DNA of 46,731 bases, taken from an uncultured Verrucomicrobiota bacterium (GTDB lineage: Bacteria; Verrucomicrobiota; Kiritimatiellia; CAIQIC01; Lenti-01). The notes beneath the pieces are model-generated. The model was not told the DNA's origin and did not search any database. It saw nothing but the letters and a program-made list of their open reading frames with translations. The translations under genes and the position numbers were made by a program. Shown one piece after another: positions 6,248 to 13,856 of the stretch (within the stretch, counting starts at the first letter, position 1; each line of letters opens with the position of its first letter). The stretch spans positions 1 through 46,731 of the forward strand of contig CALMNW010000025.1 in NCBI GenBank assembly GCA_937872095.1. The letters run 5' to 3'.

Positions 6248-6862
6248 CTATTCCGATGTCCATGTGTTTAGATTCGTGATGCACTCGAGGGCCGCATTGG
6301 TTGGAATATTGTTTGTCCCCTTGACTCGAATGAATCCGGTGGCCTCGTCCGCCGGGACATAGACCGTATTGCTATACAAACCCTCGCCATACGTGATGGC
6401 AAGTACATGCCCCGTATTTGTTGGCACCGATGTGATCGAAGAAATATCGGGCGATGTGAAGAATGGGTAGGGAGCAAAGATTTCGTTTGGGCCAAGGATA
6501 TATAATTCCCCGACTTCTGGAGTAACCGCGACATTATATGTGCGTCCTGATTGAGATAAGGGTGCCGACGTGTCATACAAGAGCAATGAGGAGTCCGTTC
6601 CTTTAACCCAGTCAGATACGATGACTCGCTCAACCCCACCGGTGGCCCCCACGGGTTCTCCTTCGTAGGCCTCCAATGCAAAATAATATTTCGACCAAGC
6701 GTTAGTGACATTGATGGAAACATAAAAGCTGGTTGGATTCAGGCTGATGTCCTCAAGAGAAATCCAGGGTATGTCGGAGGATCTGGCCGGCGTAGCGAAA
6801 ATGGCGATGCATACACCAGCTATTATAGCCGCGTATCGGTAATGTACGGTGTGCACAATCAT
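6248..6862 (-). CDS. secreted hypothetical protein (cassette gene)
   Basis: 204 residues. An N-terminal hydrophobic stretch (about 10-27, ending FATPARSS) is a probable signal peptide. The remainder is rich in Ser, Thr, Tyr and Val, with a beta-strand character (FYVSINVTNAWSKYYFALEA, TGFIRVKGTNNIPTNAALE). The last part resembles the short beta-sandwich ends seen on secreted proteins of this group. No catalytic motif is visible. The TAG stop lies just before the attC, so unlike several neighbours it carries no attC-encoded tail. Confidence 0.65.
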   Translation of the reverse strand: MIVHTVHYRYAAIIAGVCIAIFATPARSSDIPWISLEDISLNPTSFYVSINVTNAWSKYYFALEAYEGEPVGATGGVERVIVSDWVKGTDSSLLLYDTSAPLSQSGRTYNVAVTPEVGELYILGPNEIFAPYPFFTSPDISSITSVPTNTGHVLAITYGEGLYSNTVYVPADEATGFIRVKGTNNIPTNAALECITNLNTWTSE

Positions 6863-7590
6863 TCCTTTCGTCGAACGTCAGCGTTCGGTTGAGGCGTCTT
6901 GCCGCTGTTGGTCGCCGCGGCCTGGGCGGCGACGGCTTGCTTCAATCGCATCCGGTACCAGAAAATCGCGAGACCATTGGCGACGGCTCCGAAGACACCC
7001 ATCGCGGCAAACGTACCGACGTAGAGCAGGACGGGCAACGCGGGGAGGAGGGCCAGGGGATATGCCAGCAAGACCGGGGACAGCCGGGGTTCCGCGGTCC
7101 GGTTGAAGAGCTTGTGGGCCACTTCAACGTTGAGCCAGATGCCGAGACCGAGCGCGAGCGGCAAGGCCAGGACGTAGGGCGTGCGGAGATCGATCAGGCG
7201 CAGGAAGAACATCGCCATTGGGCTGGATTCGGGTCTCAGCACGGAGACATGCAGCAGCTTGGAAGACCAGAAACACAGCGTCGGCCAGATCGGCGTCAGG
7301 AGAAAGCCGACGACGAACACCGGAGGGGCCGGATTGCGCCCGCTGCGGATCCGTTTCTGAACGTGGAAAACCGAGACCGCCCATATCGCGAAAGAACCGA
7401 GAATCAGGAAGGGCAAATACGAATAATCGATCCACACGCTGCTGAGGGCGACGACGACGGACGTCGTCACGCCGATGCCGAGGGCCCACAGACAAAACCA
7501 CAGCCACATCCATGCCCCGGCGGCCCAAAGCAGAACCAGCCACGGGTAGGTCCCGATCAGCGGGCGATCATTTCCAGGCGGCGCGATCAT
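6859..7590 (-). CDS. polytopic membrane protein, unknown (cassette gene)
   Basis: 243 residues starting MIAPPGNDRPLIGTYPWLVL. The ATG at 7590 is the first after the core of the preceding attC; the frame is open upstream only because it reads through that attC. About six hydrophobic segments can be seen, with short loops (KRIRSGRNPAPP, RPESSPMA). No family is recognised. The final residues (KTPQPNADVRRKE) fall in a shortened attC. Overlap with the next gene's ATG is four bases. Its base composition is nearer to the chromosomal average than that of its neighbours. Confidence 0.65.
   Translation of the reverse strand: MIAPPGNDRPLIGTYPWLVLLWAAGAWMWLWFCLWALGIGVTTSVVVALSSVWIDYSYLPFLILGSFAIWAVSVFHVQKRIRSGRNPAPPVFVVGFLLTPIWPTLCFWSSKLLHVSVLRPESSPMAMFFLRLIDLRTPYVLALPLALGLGIWLNVEVAHKLFNRTAEPRLSPVLLAYPLALLPALPVLLYVGTFAAMGVFGAVANGLAIFWYRMRLKQAVAAQAAATNSGKTPQPNADVRRKE
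6874..6909 (-). other. truncated attC-like site
   Basis: Minus strand: ACCAAC left core, then only 36 bp to the right core, which reads CGCTGACGTTCGAC. The right half (GCCTCAACCGAACGCTGACGTT) follows the family pattern, but the left box that should pair with it is missing. I read it as a half-site left by deletion. It overlaps the 3' end of the 6859-7590 gene. Confidence 0.45.
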
Positions 7591-7596
7591 TTTTCG

Positions 7597-7661
7597 TTGC
7601 AACGTCAGGGTTCTGGCTGAGGCGCGCTTTGGCGCCGATAGCCAGGAACCCATTGTTCGCT
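7597..7661 (-). other. attC site (best example in the first array)
   Basis: Minus strand: AGCGAAC, then AATG, left box GGTTCCTGGCT, centre ATCGGCGCCAAAGCGCGCC, right box AGCCAGAACC, CTGAC and core GTTGCAA. The boxes are exact complements except for one extra C in the left box, the extrahelical base characteristic of attC. AAC to GTT spans 57 bp (7601-7657). The opening AACAAT...GGTTC is also like the start of classical 59-base elements. Confidence 0.8.
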
Positions 7662-7669
7662 TTCATTTC

Positions 7670-8143
7670 TTATGAGATCGCAATAAGTTCATCTTTGGTC
7701 ACAACCCAACGACCGTCAATAAGCTCTATAGTGAGGCGTATGACGGACCTGCTCTGATTGGCCTCTGCCATCAGGCAGATGACCTCAGCCTTTGTATCTG
7801 TAATCCAATGTATTTCTGAATGGGTAAATAGTAATCCGACTTGTCCCGTTATGGCATCGGTAATGCGACTGCCATTCGCGTCATCTCGGATTGATTCTGA
7901 CGAAGCCTTAACGGGAGTGGATACATCTTTGAATCGAGCAAGAAATTCATCGGGCGGGGTTGTCTCTCTCCCCATCGCAATGAAGAATACGGCTGCATTT
8001 GTCTGAGCCCCTGATGTGTTGTGTTGGAATTGGTGCCTAAATTCTGCCTCAATCACGTCTAATTCATTCGTTGATACGCGTGATTCAGCGCGGGAACATA
8101 TGCAGGCGAGCATAAGCCCAATGGTGGCAATAATTGTTTTCAT
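7670..8143 (-). CDS. secreted hypothetical protein (cassette gene)
   Basis: 157 residues with a signal peptide (MKTIIATIGLMLACICSRAE; the Cys residues give no clean lipobox). The mature part alternates strands and helices and ends WITDTKAEVICLMAEANQSR...ELIDGRWVVTKDE. That pattern of a strand with W, a Ser-rich turn and a terminal G-R/K-W-V-V strand recalls NTF2/SnoaL-like folds, but I make no firm claim. It is the 5'-most gene of the first array and stops just before the best attC. The start at 8143 is preferred over 8182, which would place coding across the att-like core. Confidence 0.65.
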   Translation of the reverse strand: MKTIIATIGLMLACICSRAESRVSTNELDVIEAEFRHQFQHNTSGAQTNAAVFFIAMGRETTPPDEFLARFKDVSTPVKASSESIRDDANGSRITDAITGQVGLLFTHSEIHWITDTKAEVICLMAEANQSRSVIRLTIELIDGRWVVTKDELIAIS

Positions 8144-8156
8144 TATTTCTTTAGCG

Positions 8157-8243
8157 AACGTTCTATAGGTCGATGTAGTCATTTGCCGGGGAAAAGGCCG
8201 GCTTTCCGGTCAAAAGGGTAGGTAGCTGGAGAGGATTTAGCAA
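8157..8243 (-). promoter_or_regulatory. diverged promoter plus att-like module, copy 3
   Basis: Minus strand: TTGCTA (8238-8243), 17 bases, TACCCT (8215-8220), TTTG, and 55 bases later TCGACCTATAGAAC directly followed by GTTCGCT (core at 8157-8159). The order and spacing match copies 1 and 2, and the TCG-CC-ATA-AAC-GTTCG end is similar to copy 2, but the promoter hexamers differ. It heads the first array. Confidence 0.4.
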
Positions 8244-9181
8244 GTGGATAAAATGGTTCGCGAAGGCATTGGGGACCGCGGGTGGCTTCGGACAAACAAC
8301 ACAATTGGCCTTGCATCAATGGGTCGCGATGAATGTCGCGCGGGGCGGGGGTTGTCGTGGCGGAAAAGGATCAGCCCGGATACGAAAGCGATTTCCGGTG
8401 ATAGGCCAATGTTGGCCTATCGCGGGAGATTTTTCGTACGGCGAGCCGATTTGAAGCGTTTCGAGTTTGGCTTTTGGCCGGTATTACCCTGATAGGCCAA
8501 TGTTGGTCTATCACGGAAGCCGGGGAAAGGGTGGCAGGCATGGACTTGTGGGAGAAGGGAATGGACCTGGCGGAATCGGGGAATTCCTGTTGCGACGGCG
8601 GATCGTTTCAAAGAACAAACCATTTTTCAACTTTGCGACCACAAAGCCATGCGCGCGGTGCATTTCGATCAAAAATAGCTCCTGTAAGGCGTTTTCGGTC
8701 ATTTTCGAGGCATTTTCGGCTCCCCAAGGTCTTGAAAACCGAGCAGGAACGCAGAAAACACACGAAAACAGGAAAATCTCCGTTCCAATCCTGTTTTCCT
8801 GATTCTCCTGTTTTCCTGCTCCATTTCCCTTTTGATGGCCAAAAAATGAAGGAAATCGCGATAGAACGCGAGATGGGGGCGGAAAATGATCGTTTGGGGC
8901 CGAAATTTGTCTGTTCGGGGCGCAAAACGGCCGATTTTAGGCGAAAATAGCGATTTTAGTCGTTTGGAAGGGCCTGAGCCGCGATTTTTGGGGCGGGAGA
9001 GGCCTTTCTCGCAAAGGCGCAGGGGTTGCAAAGGGGAAGAGGGCCGATAATCTGCTCACACGGAGACGCGGAGGCACGGAGGGGGGCGAAGAGATCGGAA
9101 CGCTTGCGGGGCTTTTGCGTCGATTGCGTCGCTTGCGTTGAAGGGATCGGGCACGAGCCGCGATTTGTGGCGGCGGGGAGG
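8244..9181. other. gene-poor spacer with palindromes
   Basis: About 940 bp without a supportable gene. Open frames exist on both strands but overlap each other and look like low-complexity translations. The stretch holds two GATAGGCC palindromes, an A/T-rich run of repeated CAGGAAAA and ACAGGA words (about 8745-8825), and around 9057-9080 an ACACGGAGACGCGGAGGCACGG word of the kind found repeatedly in spacers of such genomes. A related word occurs near 28857-28915. Confidence 0.6.
8400..8512. repeat. two copies of a 22-bp GATAGGCC palindrome
   Basis: Copy one (8400-8421) is a perfect palindrome: arm GATAGGCCAA, centre TG, and the exact reverse complement. Copy two (8491-8512) differs at one base (TTGGTCTATC). 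Both are followed by a CRCGG word, so they are also direct repeats 91 bp apart. Operator, small hairpin or mobile palindrome are all possible. Confidence 0.7.
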
Positions 9182-9964
9182 CTAAGATTTTGGCGGGAGG
9201 GAGAACTTTTTCATCGGCAGGAAGACGAAGAGCAGGACGCCGGCGAGGAACAGGCCGATGGAGGTGACTTGGGCGACGTCGAGGACGTACCAGGACTGGC
9301 GTTCGTCGCCGCGCAGGTATTCGAGCGCGAAGCGGACGGGGGGATAGAGCAGGAGGTAGAGCGCGAACACGGCGCCGTCTTTTTTGCGCCGGGGATAGGC
9401 GAACAGGAGGATGGCCCAGATGAGGATCAGCGCGGCGGATTCGATGATCTGGACGGGAAAGAGCGGAATGCCGGCGAACAGCTTGCCGGGCTCGCAGATG
9501 GGCGGATAGACGACGCCGCAGGCGTGGTCGCCGGCGGGCCGGCCGTAGCAGCAGCCGTTGAGGAAGCAGCCCACGCGCCCGAGGCCGTGGCCGATGGCAA
9601 GGGCGGGGATGGCGAAGTCGGCCAGGTGCCAGACCGGCAAGCGGTGCTGGCGCGCGAAGAGAATCAGCGCGACGCAGGCCAGCAGGAAGCCGCCGTAGAA
9701 GATGAGCCCGCCCTGGTCGATGCGGACGATCTCGAGCAGGTTGGCGCGGTAGTAGGACCAGTTGGCGAAGACGTAGGCGAGGCGCGAGCCGACGATGCCG
9801 CTGGTCATCAGCCAGAAGCCGAGATCGGAAGCGAAGCCCGCCGGCCGGGATTCGCGACGGGCGAGCCAAACCCAGGTCAGGATGCCGGCCAAAAATCCCA
9901 GGGCGGCCATGACGCCGTAGCTGTGGATTTCCTTGCCGAACACGCTGAACAGGATGGGGTGCAT
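9182..9964 (-). CDS. lgt: prolipoprotein diacylglyceryl transferase
   Basis: 260 residues from MHPILFSVFGKEIHSYGVMA. It transfers a diacylglyceryl group from phosphatidylglycerol to the lipobox Cys of prolipoproteins in the inner membrane, the first step of lipoprotein maturation. About seven membrane segments can be seen. Family hallmarks are IDQGGLIFYGGF and the Lgt signature region AIGHGLGRVGCFLNGCCYG with its essential Arg, then RFALEYLRGDER near the end. The Cys-rich form of the signature (GCFLNGCCYG) is a known variant. An upstream in-frame ATG at 9982 is less likely. The gene is divergent from the permease at 10048. Many lipoproteins in this window depend on it. Confidence 0.95.
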   Translation of the reverse strand: MHPILFSVFGKEIHSYGVMAALGFLAGILTWVWLARRESRPAGFASDLGFWLMTSGIVGSRLAYVFANWSYYRANLLEIVRIDQGGLIFYGGFLLACVALILFARQHRLPVWHLADFAIPALAIGHGLGRVGCFLNGCCYGRPAGDHACGVVYPPICEPGKLFAGIPLFPVQIIESAALILIWAILLFAYPRRKKDGAVFALYLLLYPPVRFALEYLRGDERQSWYVLDVAQVTSIGLFLAGVLLFVFLPMKKFSLPPKS

Positions 9965-10047
9965 CGGAACGGACCGTAGCATGGGCGCGGCGCCGAATCC
10001 AGCGCGGAACTGGAAGAATGCGCCCGGAAGTGGTAAACTCCTCTGTC

Positions 10048-11091
10048 ATGAAAGAGGTTGTCCAACGGATCGGCGAGGTGCTGTGGCGCACGTGGGCCGT
10101 GCTCGGCGAGATGGCCCCGTGGGTCTTGGGCGGCTTCGCGGTCGCGGGGGTGCTGTCGCTGTGGCTCAACGCGCGGGTGGTGCGGGAGCATTTCGGCGGG
10201 GGGCGGTTCGGCGCGATCTTGAAAGCGGTGACGCTGGGCATTCCGCTGCCGGTGTGTTCGTGCGGGGTGATTCCGCTGGGGGTTTCGTTGCGCAAGCACG
10301 GCGCGGGCAAGGGACCGACCGCCGCCTTTCTGATGAGCACGCCGCAGACGGGCGTGGACAGCATCGCGGTGACCTACGGCATGCTGGGCGGGCTGTTCGC
10401 CCTGTTCCGGCCGCTGGCCGCGTTGGTCTCGGGCGTGGCCTGCGGTTTCGCCGTGGAAGCCCTCGACGGCGACGAGCCCTCGACGGCGGCGATGAAGGAT
10501 CCCGAGATCGACGCCGAAACGCGCCCGTGGTGGGCGCGCATCTTCCACAACGGATTCATCGTGCTGCCGCGTTCGGTGGGCGGAGCGCTGGTGCTGGGCG
10601 CGCTGGTTTCGGCGACGGTGATGGCGCTGGTGCCGGACAACTACGTCGCGGAAAAGATTTCGAGCCCGCTGCTGCAGATGGTGCTGACGCTGGCGTTCGG
10701 CATCCCGGTCTACATCTGTTCGACGGCGGCCGTGCCGTTCGCCCTGGGGCTGTTGGCCGCGGGGCTCTCGCCCGGCGCGGCGATGGCGTTTCTGGTAGGC
10801 GGCCCCGGGGTGAGCGCCTCGACGGTGCTCGCCGTCTGGAAACTCATGGGTCGGCGGGCGACGGTCGTCTACGTCGCGGTGCTCGCGCTGTGCGCGATCG
10901 GATTCGGGTTGCTGGTCCAGGCGCTGGTGCCGGCCGGCTGGGTGCCGCCGGGCGCCCGGATCGCCCACCAGCACGTCCACGGGGCGGCGGGTCTGCCGTG
11001 GGCCATGCACGTGCGCGCCGTTGCGTTGCTCGCCGTGGTGGCGTGGGCGAAGTGGGGGCCCCGGCGGAAACCCGCCGCCGCCGCGCGCTAA
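10048..11091 (+). CDS. SO_0444/UPF0718-type permease, putative Cu/Zn efflux
   Basis: 347 residues starting MKEVVQRIGEVLWRTWAVLG. About eight to ten membrane helices in two halves. The first half has the family motif PVCSCGVIPLGVSLRKHGAG, whose paired cysteines are the presumed metal site; the second half has the related GIPVYICSTAAVPFALGLLA. FLMSTPQTGVDS and LVGGPGVSASTV are the repeated helix-capping motifs. The family includes the SO_0444 Cu/Zn efflux proteins and relatives of ArsP. The C-terminal His-containing segment (RIAHQHVHG) may bind metal. The substrate is inferred only from the family. Confidence 0.85.
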   Translation: MKEVVQRIGEVLWRTWAVLGEMAPWVLGGFAVAGVLSLWLNARVVREHFGGGRFGAILKAVTLGIPLPVCSCGVIPLGVSLRKHGAGKGPTAAFLMSTPQTGVDSIAVTYGMLGGLFALFRPLAALVSGVACGFAVEALDGDEPSTAAMKDPEIDAETRPWWARIFHNGFIVLPRSVGGALVLGALVSATVMALVPDNYVAEKISSPLLQMVLTLAFGIPVYICSTAAVPFALGLLAAGLSPGAAMAFLVGGPGVSASTVLAVWKLMGRRATVVYVAVLALCAIGFGLLVQALVPAGWVPPGARIAHQHVHGAAGLPWAMHVRAVALLAVVAWAKWGPRRKPAAAAR

Positions 11092-11138
11092 CGCCGCGGG
11101 GCGCGAGCGATTTTCCGCCGATTCCGATCATTTCGGGA

Positions 11139-11168
11139 TTGGAATGGCGCCGACGGGAGGGCTAAGAT
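11139..11168 (+). promoter_or_regulatory. possible sigma70-type promoter for the GNAT gene
   Basis: TTGGAA (11139-11144), an 18-base spacer, TAAGAT (11163-11168), about 29 bases before the start at 11197. The match is moderate in a GC-rich background. Confidence 0.4.
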
Positions 11169-11196
11169 GGGGCAACATCAAACCGGGAGACGCGAC

Positions 11197-11652
11197 ATGA
11201 GCGAGATCAAGGTGCGGCAGGCGACGGCGGCGGAGGCGCGGCGGCTGGCGGATTTCAACCAGGCGCTGGCGATGGAAACCGAAGGCTTGGCGCTTTCGGA
11301 AACCACGGCGATGTCCGGCGTGGTGTCGCTGATGGGCCATCCCGAACGGGGATTCTACCTCGTGGCGGAAGCGGACGGCGTCCTCGCGGGGAGCCTGCTG
11401 GTCACTTATGAATGGAGCGATTGGCGCAACAAGATGTTCTGGTGGATTTCCAGCTACTACGTGAAGCCGGAACTGCGCGGCCGGGGCATCTACGACGCGA
11501 TGGACCGGAAGCTGCAGGAACTGGCCGCGCAAGACGGCCACGTGTGCGGATTCCGGACCTACGTCGCCAAGGGGTTCAAGCCCGCGCAGGACGTCTGCCG
11601 GCATCTCGGCATGGTCGAGAAGGACTATCTGGTCTTCGAAGACCTGCTGTAG
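11197..11652 (+). CDS. GNAT-family N-acetyltransferase
   Basis: 151 residues starting MSEIKVRQATAAEARRLADF. The start at 11197 has GGGAGA upstream; a longer frame begins at 11167 inside the promoter region. The GNAT fold is shown by the first strand (IKVRQAT), the central strands (GFYLVAEADGVLAGSLLVTYEWSDW) and motif A with the acetyl-CoA loop YVKPELRGRGIYDAMDRKLQ. A C-terminal FKPAQDVCRHLGM segment completes the fold. The substrate is unknown. It is monocistronic and faces the carbamoyltransferase operon across the 85-bp repeat. Confidence 0.88.
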   Translation: MSEIKVRQATAAEARRLADFNQALAMETEGLALSETTAMSGVVSLMGHPERGFYLVAEADGVLAGSLLVTYEWSDWRNKMFWWISSYYVKPELRGRGIYDAMDRKLQELAAQDGHVCGFRTYVAKGFKPAQDVCRHLGMVEKDYLVFEDLL

Positions 11653-11682
11653 ATCGTCCTCCAAAATCCCGTAACCGCCGAG

Positions 11683-11766
11683 CATCCCCCGACGGGGTCG
11701 TCGGGGGCTCCAAAGACATGGATTCCGAGGCTGTTTGGAGCCGGGACGCCCTCGTCCCGGACGGAT
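11683..11766. repeat. 85-bp double-stem repeat, copy 1 (convergent junction)
   Basis: Stem one: CCCCCGACGGGGTCGTCGGG. Then GCTCCAAAGA, a variable middle, GGCTGTTTGGAGC and stem two CCGGGACGCCCTCGTCCCGG. The CTCCAAA and TTTGGAG words are themselves inverted, so the element can fold as a long forked hairpin. The reverse-complement copy is at 28755-28840. It lies between the converging GNAT (+) and DUF5989 (-) genes, so it could stop transcription from both sides. Confidence 0.8.
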
Positions 11767-11831
11767 TCAGCGGCCACAGCGAATCGAAGAATGCGCTGGA
11801 ATAGGGATGGGGGGGGAATCGCCGCCGCGGC

Positions 11832-11996
11832 TCAGAACAGCGTGTAGATGAAGGGGGCCACTGACGTGCCCGTCGCGATCAGCAGCGCGAGCAGCAGGAG
11901 CAGGACGACCATCGGCAAGATCCACCAGGCCTTGTTGTGCCACGCGAACTCGCCGAACTCTTTCAGCATCCTGCCCAAATATTTGAGAAATCTCAT
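11832..11996 (-). CDS. DUF5989-type small membrane protein
   Basis: 54 residues starting MRFLKYLGRMLKEFGEFAWH. An amphipathic basic N-terminus (to NKAWW) is followed by one strongly hydrophobic helix (ILPMVVLLLLLALLIATG) and a short end (SVAPFIYTLF). This is the layout of the DUF5989 family, found next to SxtJ and NodU-type carbamoyltransferases. AGGAG lies just upstream of the ATG. It is the last gene of the operon, 30 bases after the carbamoyltransferase stop. Its function is unknown; membrane recruitment of the neighbouring enzymes is only a guess. Confidence 0.85.
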   Translation of the reverse strand: MRFLKYLGRMLKEFGEFAWHNKAWWILPMVVLLLLLALLIATGTSVAPFIYTLF

Positions 11997-12026
11997 GTTC
12001 TTCTCCTGATCCGCGCCGGAGCGCGC

Positions 12027-13856
12027 CTAGTCCAAAACGTAGTCTTCCTTCCAGTTCTTCTTTTCGTTCCAGGCCGGCTGGTTTTTTTTGTCCAGCAGGA
12101 ACGAGCCGAGCACGAGGTAATCCATTTCCGTCCGCATGAAGCAGCGGTAGGCGTCTTCGGGCGTGCAGACGATGGGTTCGCCGCGCACGTTGAACGAGGT
12201 GTTGATGATGACCCCGTAGCCCGTGCGGGCCTCGAAGGCCTTGATCAAGTCGTAGTAGCGCCGGTTCGTTTCGGCGGCGACCGTCTGGACGCGGGCGGAA
12301 TAGTCCACGTGGGTGATGGCGGGGATGTCCGACCGGATCTGGTTGATCCGGTCGCGGATGGGCACGTTCCGGTTTTCCTCGAGCCCGAGGCAGCGCTCTT
12401 TCTTCACCTGCGCCACCAGCAGCATGTAGGGCGAAGGGCGATCCAGCTCGAAATAGTCCGAAACCCGTTCTTCGAGACAGGTGGGCGCGAAGGGCCGGAA
12501 GGATTCGCGGTACTTGATCTTGAGATTCATGATGGACTGCATCTTGGGCGAACGGGCGTCGCCGACGATCGAGCGGCCGCCCAGCGCGCGGGGGCCGAAC
12601 TCCATGCGGCCCTGCAACAGGCCCACGACGTTTTCGGTCGCCATGATTTCGGCGAGGACCGGGGCCCACTCCGTTTCGCCCAGCTTGCGGGCGGGATAGC
12701 CCTTGGCGGTCAGGAAGGCTTCGATCCGGTCGTCGTCGAACGCGGGGCCGAGATAGGCGCCTTGCATGGAATCCCGCTTGCCGTCGGGCGTCCGGGGTTG
12801 GCCCTGGACCTGGTGCCAGACCATCAGGGCCGCGCCCAAGGCGCCGCCGGCATCGCCGGCGGCCGGCTGGATCCAAATATCTTCGAACGGGCCTTCGCGC
12901 AGGAGGCGACCGTTGGCCACGCAGTTCAACGCCACGCCGCCCGCCATGCACAGGTATTTCTCGCCGGTGGTTTTCTTCAGGTGGCGGGCCATGCGGAGAA
13001 CGATGTCTTCCGTGACGACCTGGATCGAGCGCGCCAAGTCCATTTCGCGCTGGCCGATTTCCGATTCCGCCGCGCGGGCGGGGCCGTCGAACAGATCCGC
13101 GAACTTGTCGTTGGTCATGGTCAGGCCGTCGAGATAGCCGAAGTAGTCCATGTTCAGGCGGAAGGAGCCGTCTTCTTTCAGATCGACGAGATTCTTCCAG
13201 ATGGCGTCGACGTATCGGGGTTCGCCGTAGGGCGCCAGGCCCATGAGCTTGTACTCGCCGGAGTTGACCTTGAAGCCGGTGAAATAGGTGAAGGCGGAGT
13301 AGAGCAAGCCGAGCGAATGGGGAAAGCGCAGTTCGCTCAGGATCTCGATCCGGTTGTCCACGCCGTGGGCCATGGCGCTGGTGGCCCACTCGCCCACGCC
13401 GTCCACCGTCAGGATGGCCGCGCGCGGGTAGGGGGACGGGAAGAACGCGCTGGCGGCGTGCGATTCGTGATGCTCGGGAAAGTACATCGCGGGGATCTGG
13501 CGGACGCCCGCTTTTTCGAGGGCGATTTCCACGTCGAGCGGAATCCAGAGTTTCTGCCGCAACCAGAGCGGCAGCGCCATCAGGTACGACTTCAGGCCGC
13601 GGGGCGCGACGCTCATGTAGGTTTCCAAGATCCGGTTGAACTTGGTGATGGGCTTGTCGTAGAACGCCACGGCGTCCAGCTCGCCGGATTTCACGCCGCC
13701 TTCGGCCAGGCAGTATTTCACGGCGTTCGTCGGGAAGCCGGAATCGTGCTTCTTGCGGGTGAACCGCTCTTCCTGGGCGGCGGCGACGATGGCGCCGTCG
13801 CGGACGAGGGCGGCGGCGGAGTCGTGATAAAACGCGCTGATGCCGAGTATGTTCAT
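12027..13856 (-). CDS. NodU/CmcH-family carbamoyltransferase
   Basis: 609 residues, a typical length. It is expected to transfer carbamoyl from carbamoyl phosphate, via carbamoyl-adenylate, to a hydroxyl of a sugar or other small molecule. The N-terminal Kae1-like domain starts MNILGISAFYHDSAAALVRD and carries the metal-binding EHHESHAASAFFPSP motif and TVDGVGEWATSA. A central CMAGGVALNCVANGRLL belongs to the ASKHA-like nucleotide fold. The C-terminal domain shows FGPRALGGRSIVGDAR and GYGVIINTSFNVRGEPIVCT. Its ATG overlaps the SxtJ stop by four bases (ATGA), so translation is coupled. The acceptor is unknown; the adjacent SGNH hydrolase and UGP suggest a glycan or glycolipid. Confidence 0.93.
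   Translation of the reverse strand: MNILGISAFYHDSAAALVRDGAIVAAAQEERFTRKKHDSGFPTNAVKYCLAEGGVKSGELDAVAFYDKPITKFNRILETYMSVAPRGLKSYLMALPLWLRQKLWIPLDVEIALEKAGVRQIPAMYFPEHHESHAASAFFPSPYPRAAILTVDGVGEWATSAMAHGVDNRIEILSELRFPHSLGLLYSAFTYFTGFKVNSGEYKLMGLAPYGEPRYVDAIWKNLVDLKEDGSFRLNMDYFGYLDGLTMTNDKFADLFDGPARAAESEIGQREMDLARSIQVVTEDIVLRMARHLKKTTGEKYLCMAGGVALNCVANGRLLREGPFEDIWIQPAAGDAGGALGAALMVWHQVQGQPRTPDGKRDSMQGAYLGPAFDDDRIEAFLTAKGYPARKLGETEWAPVLAEIMATENVVGLLQGRMEFGPRALGGRSIVGDARSPKMQSIMNLKIKYRESFRPFAPTCLEERVSDYFELDRPSPYMLLVAQVKKERCLGLEENRNVPIRDRINQIRSDIPAITHVDYSARVQTVAAETNRRYYDLIKAFEARTGYGVIINTSFNVRGEPIVCTPEDAYRCFMRTEMDYLVLGSFLLDKKNQPAWNEKKNWKEDYVLD

Noticed and set aside
8400..8512. CRISPR-like repeats
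   Set aside because: Only two palindromic copies with a 69-bp gap, no further units and no cas genes.
8244..9031. Several overlapping open frames of 60-160 codons in the spacer
   Set aside because: They overlap on both strands, lack ribosome sites and domains, and contain repeat words; no coding signal.
9057..9080. Candidate small RNA from the CGGAGACGCGGAGGCACGG word
   Set aside because: The word recurs as spacer text (also near 28857) with no promoter or terminator around it.
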